From the NCBI GenBank assembly GCA_028565635.1, contig JAOXYB010034730.1:1-14025 (forward strand): a DNA stretch of 14,025 bases, written 5' to 3'. How positions within the stretch are numbered: the stretch's first letter is position 1; every line of letters begins with the position of its first letter. The notes beneath the pieces were generated by a model that worked only from the letters and a program-made list of their open reading frames with translations, searched no databases and was not told where the DNA came from. The position numbers and the translations under genes were made by a program. The stretch comes from Phoronis ovalis (taxonomy: Eukaryota > Phoronida > Phoronidae). This document shows, one piece after another, positions 9,901-14,025 of the stretch.

Positions 9901-11134
9901 TAGTAATCCTATAGCCATAAATGGCGTGTGTAGGCCAATATCATAGCGAAAAGTAATCTGAATCAGATGCACGTTAATCAAGGCAATTCATGTCTCATGC
10001 CACAGTCAACTTTTCGTACGGACCAACCTAATGCATGTTTATAGCCCATTGACGACCAGCTAATGTGAAAATACAACCCAAGAACAGCTTCATAGCACAA
10101 AAAGCACTAGCCATATTACCCTGACAGTAACACATGGGTTTAACTTTCGAACTAAAATGCATTTGCCAAAGTCGCCTGCATGATATGGATATAAAATAAT
10201 TGGAATAAATTGGTACATCGATGTACGTCAATTGATTTAACTACAAGACGGTCTTACCTTCCATTAACTTTGCAAAATCACAAATGAACCTTTTACTTAA
10301 TTAATTACTTGATACGTAAAATACAACAAAACCGTCCGACAGGGCTATACGATAGGTTGTTTCGCATTTTCCTATCGCTCATAAAAGCAAAACTGAAGGT
10401 TCAATTTCGAAATTTCGGTTGATAAATGTTAATGTGTTATTGTGCATGCAATTTAACTGAATCAGGCTCGATCTTGAAAACAGTGCAAAGAGATGCTTAT
10501 TGGTTTGAATACCGCATCGGGAGCGACATTTAAATTGTAGGTAAAATGATTATTAAAAGGAGCTTTTGATAAATGAATCGTTGGTTTATTAATGATCGAT
10601 TATAGTCACTTTTTGATCACCCATTTTTGACTACCTTCACAAAATGCAATCTTGTATCCACAAAAAACTTAATTCAAAATTCTAAAATTACGAAAGTTCT
10701 CTTACTATCAGGGTCATATGGTACTAGGTAATGCGATTTTATATTCATTTCTTTGAAATTACATAGCTTTTAATAGTAATTTTAATGTCCACTACTTTAT
10801 ACTCAACACCCACAGACTAAGCGAGGCCCCAGCGAGGCTTCCTATAAAAGATGCCTCTAGAGGACCTCACTTGATGTACTTGTTGCACCAATTTTGGCTT
10901 ATCTTTCATACAGCTTTCAAGCTGTTTTTATTTTTCAATTCGAAAGACTGATAGAAATATGTGATTCGACACAGGTAATACAAAAAATCTGTATGGATCT
11001 TCTTTTGTATTGCAGGAAACAACCGAGAGAAACGTCAAGTTGTATACTGCGAATATTACCTTGTTACATGTTGTTGCACTCCTGTCTGCGATCTTATTTG
11101 CTACTGTATCCTCGAAATTTGCTATTATAGCTAA
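6986..11134 (+). CDS. BRICHOS-domain type II membrane precursor with furin-released 8-Cys C-terminal peptide (six coding exons)
   Basis: Coding exons are 6986-7021, 7295-7456, 7784-7921, 8120-8227, 8961-9111 and 11016-11134; every intron is GT..AG, with phases 0,0,0,0,1. The joined frame is 714 nt, 237 residues plus TAA. Seen: cytosolic head 1-29 (MEKCETERAVPP then a Lys-rich stretch), hydrophobic segment about 30-51, and a linker and BRICHOS domain about 69-190. The BRICHOS domain has Asp109 in MEDFKT, Cys125 in RTCYVMP, an N-glycosylation sequon at Asn152, and Cys186 in FCAGFDSHW. REKR follows at 202-205, then a 32-residue tail. BRICHOS is an intramolecular chaperone that shields aggregation-prone clients during secretion; furin-like proteases release the client in ITM2, chondromodulin and polychaete antimicrobial precursors. 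The start codon has purine at -3 and G at +4, and reading past exon 1 hits TAG. Inference: the tail is a secreted effector, perhaps antimicrobial. A chondromodulin/ITM2-like signalling peptide is the alternative. The BRICHOS identification is firm; the tail's role is unknown. Confidence 0.92.
7295..7456 (+). CDS. Exon 2 of the BRICHOS gene: signal-anchor membrane segment
   Basis: This 54-codon exon starts after a T-rich acceptor (cttttttag) and ends at CAG|GTACTG. It encodes residues 13-66. Basic residues (KGNKK) precede a 22-residue hydrophobic run at about 30-51 rich in Val, Ile, Thr and Leu, followed by an acidic stretch (GETSEES). Positive charge before and negative charge after the segment predict a type II topology, with the C-terminus in the lumen. 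That orientation is needed for BRICHOS folding and furin cleavage. Cys31 and Cys40 lie inside the segment. Confidence 0.85.
7784..7921 (+). CDS. Exon 3 of the BRICHOS gene: linker and first BRICHOS strand region
   Basis: The exon has 46 codons between ATTTAG and ACG|GTGAGA and encodes residues 67-112. It is highly charged, Lys/Glu-rich, with alternating hydrophobic residues (HYEVNVKIND) as expected for the beta-strand that opens a BRICHOS fold. It ends with MEDFKT, whose Asp109 matches the conserved BRICHOS aspartate that lies shortly before the first cysteine. Confidence 0.85.
8120..8227 (+). CDS. Exon 4 of the BRICHOS gene: first conserved cysteine
   Basis: The exon has 36 codons between CATATATAG and AAG|GTATGT and encodes residues 113-148. 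The core RTCYVMPI carries Cys125, the first of the disulfide pair of BRICHOS domains; an aromatic or aliphatic residue and a Pro after this Cys are typical of the family. It is followed by a polar stretch with a likely amphipathic helix (FDNIYKASEK). Confidence 0.88.
8631..8656. repeat. Small inverted repeat in intron 4
   Basis: TTCAACA and TGTTGAA are separated by 12 bases, within a stretch unusually rich in TTCAA/TTGAA words (about 8590-8725), perhaps the remains of a foldback element. Confidence 0.4.
8843..8892 (+). repeat. Two 25-bp tandem units in intron 4
   Basis: The unit tttaatatatagcatag plus ttgttata is repeated head to tail with two mismatches. Confidence 0.8.
8961..9111 (+). CDS. 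Exon 5 of the BRICHOS gene: second conserved cysteine
   Basis: Exon 5 is 151 nt between TTTAAATAG and CCAG|GTAATT and encodes residues 149-198 plus one base of codon 199. It holds the sequon NVT (Asn152) and the closing motif FCAGFDSHWL with Cys186. This gives 60 residues between the two BRICHOS cysteines, normal for the family. The exon ends in phase 1 just after the domain, so the cleavage site and tail are on a separate exon. Confidence 0.88.
9394..9686 (+). repeat. Diverged tandem duplication, two copies of about 140-154 bp, in intron 5
   Basis: Copy 1 is 9394-9532 and copy 2 is 9533-9686. Shared blocks in the same order are CTTATTTTCAAAGT, CTATCGAGATATCTACAAGA, an ATT/ACT microsatellite, CCCAGTGGGG then GCGCTAG, and AAAGTCAA then GTATCAAGC. 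Differences include expansion of the ATT run and an extra CTGTACAAGA in copy 2. There is no coding frame across both copies. Confidence 0.85.
10350..10377. repeat. Hairpin-forming inverted repeat in intron 5
   Basis: CGATAGG and CCTATCG flank a 14-base loop. No associated gene or transposon end is visible. Confidence 0.4.
11016..11134 (+). CDS. Exon 6 of the BRICHOS gene: furin site plus Cys-rich effector module
   Basis: The acceptor tcttttgtattgcag is strong, and the phase-1 join completes Gly199. The exon encodes NN, then REKR (a textbook furin R-X-K-R site), then 32 residues and TAA. It therefore holds nothing but the processing site and the released peptide, and lies 1.9 kb after exon 5. 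Confidence 0.88.
11036..11131 (+). other. Predicted mature peptide (32 residues, 8 Cys, acidic)
   Basis: This is the peptide expected after cleavage at REKR. It begins QVVYC; the N-terminal Gln could become pyroglutamate. Cysteines are at peptide positions 5, 12, 13, 14, 18, 22, 24 and 29, giving C-x6-CCC-x3-C-x3-C-x-C-x4-C, which allows four disulfides. Acidic residues are Glu6, Asp19 and Glu27. There is no Lys, Arg or His, so net charge is about -3. The rest is mainly Val, Leu, Ile, Tyr and Thr, with a single Pro16. The peptide ends YYS. Known annelid BRICHOS peptides are cationic with two or four Cys, so this is not a close relative of arenicin or alvinellacin in sequence. Function is unknown. 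Confidence 0.75.
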
Positions 11135-11314
11135 TTTGCTATAAATGACATAACCAACTTGATTTTATTTGTTACTGTTTATTTCTCTATAGTAAAACTT
11201 AGCTTTCTATGTTACATCAAACGCCATAAGGGTCTGATCTTCAGAGACGTCTTTTCACCACAGCTACCAAGTTTGAATTATAGTTTTGATAATCTGAATG
11301 TCAAAATGTATATG

Positions 11315-11366
11315 TTTTAATCAAGATGTTGCTTATTTTTGGGCATAAATGTTTTCAATTGAACAT
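11315..11366 (+). repeat. Direct repeat copy 1 in the 3' flank
   Basis: It begins TTTTAATCAAGAT, then GCTTATTTTT, CATAAATGTTTT and AATTGAA. It matches 11819-11872 in order with few changes, 504 bases apart. Confidence 0.65.
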
Positions 11367-11818
11367 AAAATAATGTTTTTGACTGAAGTGTACTTCTATT
11401 GCTTGTTCAATTTTTTGTCACTAATGTATTATTCGTCCCTTGGTTAATGTATGACCCGAAATAACTGCACACGGATAAAATCAATGCATTTCAAAACATG
11501 TTGGTTATTTGTTAAAAAGCTAACTATTAACATAGATCTTATACATCTAGAGTTACCTTATGTTTACTTTTTTAATGCTAATGTCTGTATTACATTGTAT
11601 TGCGGTGTCACTCTTTTAACCTACCAAACAAAACAATACTGGACATGTGTTTCTTTAAAATTAGCTTGATATCCAAAATCAAGCGCGTCAGTATTCTGTA
11701 TGCTGTATATGTACCAGCTCAGCAGAGACATTTTTTCATTGCTGCAACCCTTTACAAATGTTAATACATACTGTTAGTTGTCCGAAGTGAAATTGCACTT
11801 GTAATAACCAGATCTGTA

Positions 11819-11872
11819 TTTTAATCAAGATTTACTGCTTATTTTTAAGAATAAATGTTTTAAATTGAAAAT
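11819..11872 (+). repeat. Direct repeat copy 2 in the 3' flank
   Basis: Partner of 11315-11366. In this copy the central word is GAATAAATG, which makes a canonical AATAAA; copy 1 has GCATAAATG. Confidence 0.65.
11850..11855 (+). terminator. Candidate polyadenylation signal AATAAA
   Basis: This is the first canonical AATAAA I found downstream of the BRICHOS stop codon. It would give a 3' UTR of about 730 nt. A variant TATAAA just after the stop (near 11140) is an earlier, weaker option. Confidence 0.3.
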
Positions 11873-13995
11873 GTACATAGTATTTCATGCTCAATAGAAG
11901 CACGCAGTTAATACTTTATTTGGTTTTGAATCAGTAATTCACCGTTCAGCTACAGTACGGTCTGAAACAAATACTTAAAGATAACAATGTAATTACTAAA
12001 TTCTTCGTTTGACAGTTAAAAATGTTAGATAATGTCAATGATATTGCTTTCACTCATATTCAGACGAATTTCATGTATGCTAGTTACTAGATTTCATAGT
12101 GTACTTTAACCCTACTTGAAATAAGATGTTAATTAGAAAAATGAAACTCTTCAAACTGTTGGAAACAGGTTCCATGTGCAATTTCAATAGTTTTGTGTCT
12201 GAGTATGAACTTCTTCTGTAAAAAAATCGCAAAAAAATAAAACTTATTAAAACTGGCACTGTCTTAGCTGATTCGTACATATATCTGTACGGATGGTTGT
12301 TTGTTAATTTTGTTACAACTTCCCTACATTTTTTTTGTCACCCAAGATCTCAGCCAGACACTGAGATTGACTTCATACAGGTTCATGTCACAAGACAGCT
12401 TTTGCATTATCCTTTAGGTTTGCTGAATTTTTTTATTATCTTATGAAATCTATGTGTACACTGGGCTTGTATGCATTAGTGTCACGAGCGAGAGCGTTGG
12501 AAAGATATCAGTTTAAAATTATTCCGTGCTTTTGTATCAATTTGATGACATTTTTCCTTGGCAGCATCCGTAAATTGAAAGGCTCATTACAACCCGGATT
12601 ACAACCAATAACATTACGTAGCAGAGATTTCAACCTCGTTAATTATCTGAATCGGATCCAGGATGTAAAATGGATAATAGATTGTTTATTTTTCTGTCAT
12701 CACTGAAAATCCAAATTATGTGTGGTCACGTAAGAAGAACGGGTTTCAGGAGTCTTCAAATTAGTACCAGCTATAATAAGTGTCCACTGTTTTCAAAGAT
12801 GGCGCGGAATGTATTAGTACTTTAATTATGTCAGGGTCCCGGAAGTTTTCTTAATTAACTGCCTCATGTAATAAATAAGTAACGTTTTTAGCTTAGATAA
12901 AAAAATCACGTTTCCTCACATTCAAGAAAAAAGGAAGAAAGATAAGCCGTAGTGTTCAGTATTCCAAAAAATGTCATTACCATTTGATATTGAGAGGGGT
13001 GAGAGCTACTGTAAGGTTAAGAATAGCACCTAAAATTAAATAGTTAATATGCACCGAGCAGTTATGTTTGGTATTGCAAAGGCAATGTTACAATTATTTT
13101 TATATCTCGTTTTGTGATTATTAACCAAAATTCTTCAAGTAACACTTATTTAAAACTTGGCACATTTATTTCCGATTGTAGTGCAGTACAGGATGAAAAA
13201 ACAATTATCTACCTACTGCATGCATTATGAAAATAAAAAGCACAGTGCAGAAGACGCACATTAACTGTTTCTTGTTTTTTGAAGTGTACTGTCAGCCTTT
13301 CATCCCACGAGGGTTCTAAGGTGCATCCCTGGGGAAGTTAATGATAATAATAAAGTCTACTGTGGTACTGTATATGAGATATAAATATAAGTTTTAACAA
13401 ATATAAAATAAGATGTAATATAAATTTTACATACATGTATGTTTTAGGATAGACACGATTCCAGGGTATAGGTTAAGTTAATATTTTTGAATAGCTATCC
13501 ATAAAGTGTATAAATAGATAAATCCGAAAGAAAACAACACTACGATAAATGCAAAAATTAAATAATTTACGGAGAAGAGTTACAGACATATCAATATAAC
13601 AAATCAATAAAGTTATAAAATTCAAATAATCGAACCGGAGATATGTTGTTTGGCGACAAGTATTTTCCTCCTCGTGTTTCTAGTTAGATATAGGTAGGAT
13701 CCCAAAAAGCCTCCGTTTTGTATGAGTCAGTTTTTGCTTGCTATCACTTTTGAAAATCGCGCCGAGGACATTTTTTGGGATGTTTGCCGTTTATTACATA
13801 ATAATATGTTTACAATTGAAATTAAAAATTAACTTATATTATCTTCAGTACATAAGGATTAAAAAACATGATTCACTCAATAATTCACAACGTCTTAATT
13901 TGATTAGCTTATTTTTCTCGATGTTGCCTCGCCTCTGTTACAAAGGACAAATACTTTTAAGACTAGGTGCTTCAATCATAAACTAATGGACTCAC

Positions 13996-14025
13996 CACAT
14001 GAATGGCAATTAGCAACAGTATATA
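13996..14025 (-). CDS. Possible partial exon at the right edge
   Basis: Minus strand: 30 nt up to TGTG|GTGAGT, a good splice donor. One frame reads YTVANCHSC with a C-x2-C pair. It is cut by the window edge, so neither the frame nor the acceptor can be tested. Confidence 0.2.

Larger units (their letters stand above)
9112..11015 (+). other. Intron 5 of the BRICHOS gene, 1904 bp
   Basis: The longest intron of the gene. It holds the 140-bp tandem duplication, a CCTTAACCTAACCCTAGCC-type degenerate run near 9800, a 7-bp-stem hairpin and a TATAAAAG word near 10843. I saw no second furin-plus-Cys exon in it, so there is no evidence here for alternative terminal exons. Confidence 0.7.
11135..13995. 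other. 3' flank of the BRICHOS gene and noncoding DNA
   Basis: It contains the paired 52-54 bp repeat and a candidate AATAAA, then AT-rich sequence with no supported exon. An open frame at 12443-12706 has no family resemblance and no splice or start support. A TGAGTCA word near 13725 and GC-richer patches at 12790 and 13760 have no assigned gene. Confidence 0.5.

Noticed and set aside
10894-11130. Open frame covering the end of intron 5 and exon 6
   Set aside because: It lacks an ATG at its start and uses a different frame from exon 6; the spliced frame with REKR and the BRICHOS context explains the region better.
12443-12706. 87-codon open frame on the plus strand
   Set aside because: No recognisable motif, no good start context, no splice partner; it overlaps a stretch that looks like dispersed repeat sequence.
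1-14025. CRISPR array, prokaryotic operon or viral genome segment
   Set aside because: No regularly spaced direct repeats, no long unspliced genes, and clear spliced animal genes.

Overview
This window is AT-rich nuclear DNA from an animal. Coding sequence is broken into short exons with GT/AG introns, and no bacterial-type gene is present. None of the longer unspliced open frames is a gene. The content suggests a lophotrochozoan marine invertebrate (annelid or mollusc). The basis is a spliced gene for a BRICHOS-domain propeptide with a furin-released Cys-rich tail, an architecture best known from polychaete antimicrobial peptide precursors. Species cannot be fixed from the sequence.

Left part (about 339-2675, minus strand): the first five coding exons of a secreted or receptor-type protein with TNF-receptor-like cysteine repeats. 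Exon 1 encodes a signal peptide, and exons 3-5 carry the Cys-rich repeats with four N-glycosylation sequons. Exon phases match at every junction. The gene runs off the left edge, so its C-terminal half (membrane anchor or death domain, if any) is not seen.

Middle (about 2700-6900): mostly AT-rich noncoding DNA with an (AT)n microsatellite, a weak tRNA-like fragment and poly-T tracts. Two 62-nt exon-like segments on the minus strand (6125-6186 and 6600-6661) splice in frame and may belong to an unrecognised small Cys-containing protein.

Right-centre (about 6732-11134, plus strand): the main find, a complete six-exon gene for a 237-residue type II membrane precursor. It has a short cytosolic head, a membrane segment, a BRICHOS domain with its Asp and Cys pair, the furin site REKR, and a 32-residue tail with eight cysteines, no basic residue and three acidic ones. 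The promoter has a TATA box and a consensus kappaB site. The last exon carries only the cleavage site and the tail, so the effector is a separate module. Its composition differs sharply from the cationic peptides known from other BRICHOS precursors.

Right end (11135-14025): 3' flank with a diverged 52-54 bp repeat and a candidate AATAAA, then noncoding DNA. A possible minus-strand splice donor sits at the right edge. The two clear genes are not an operon. They share only a plausible immune theme, each with a kappaB-like site near its start; that link is inference.
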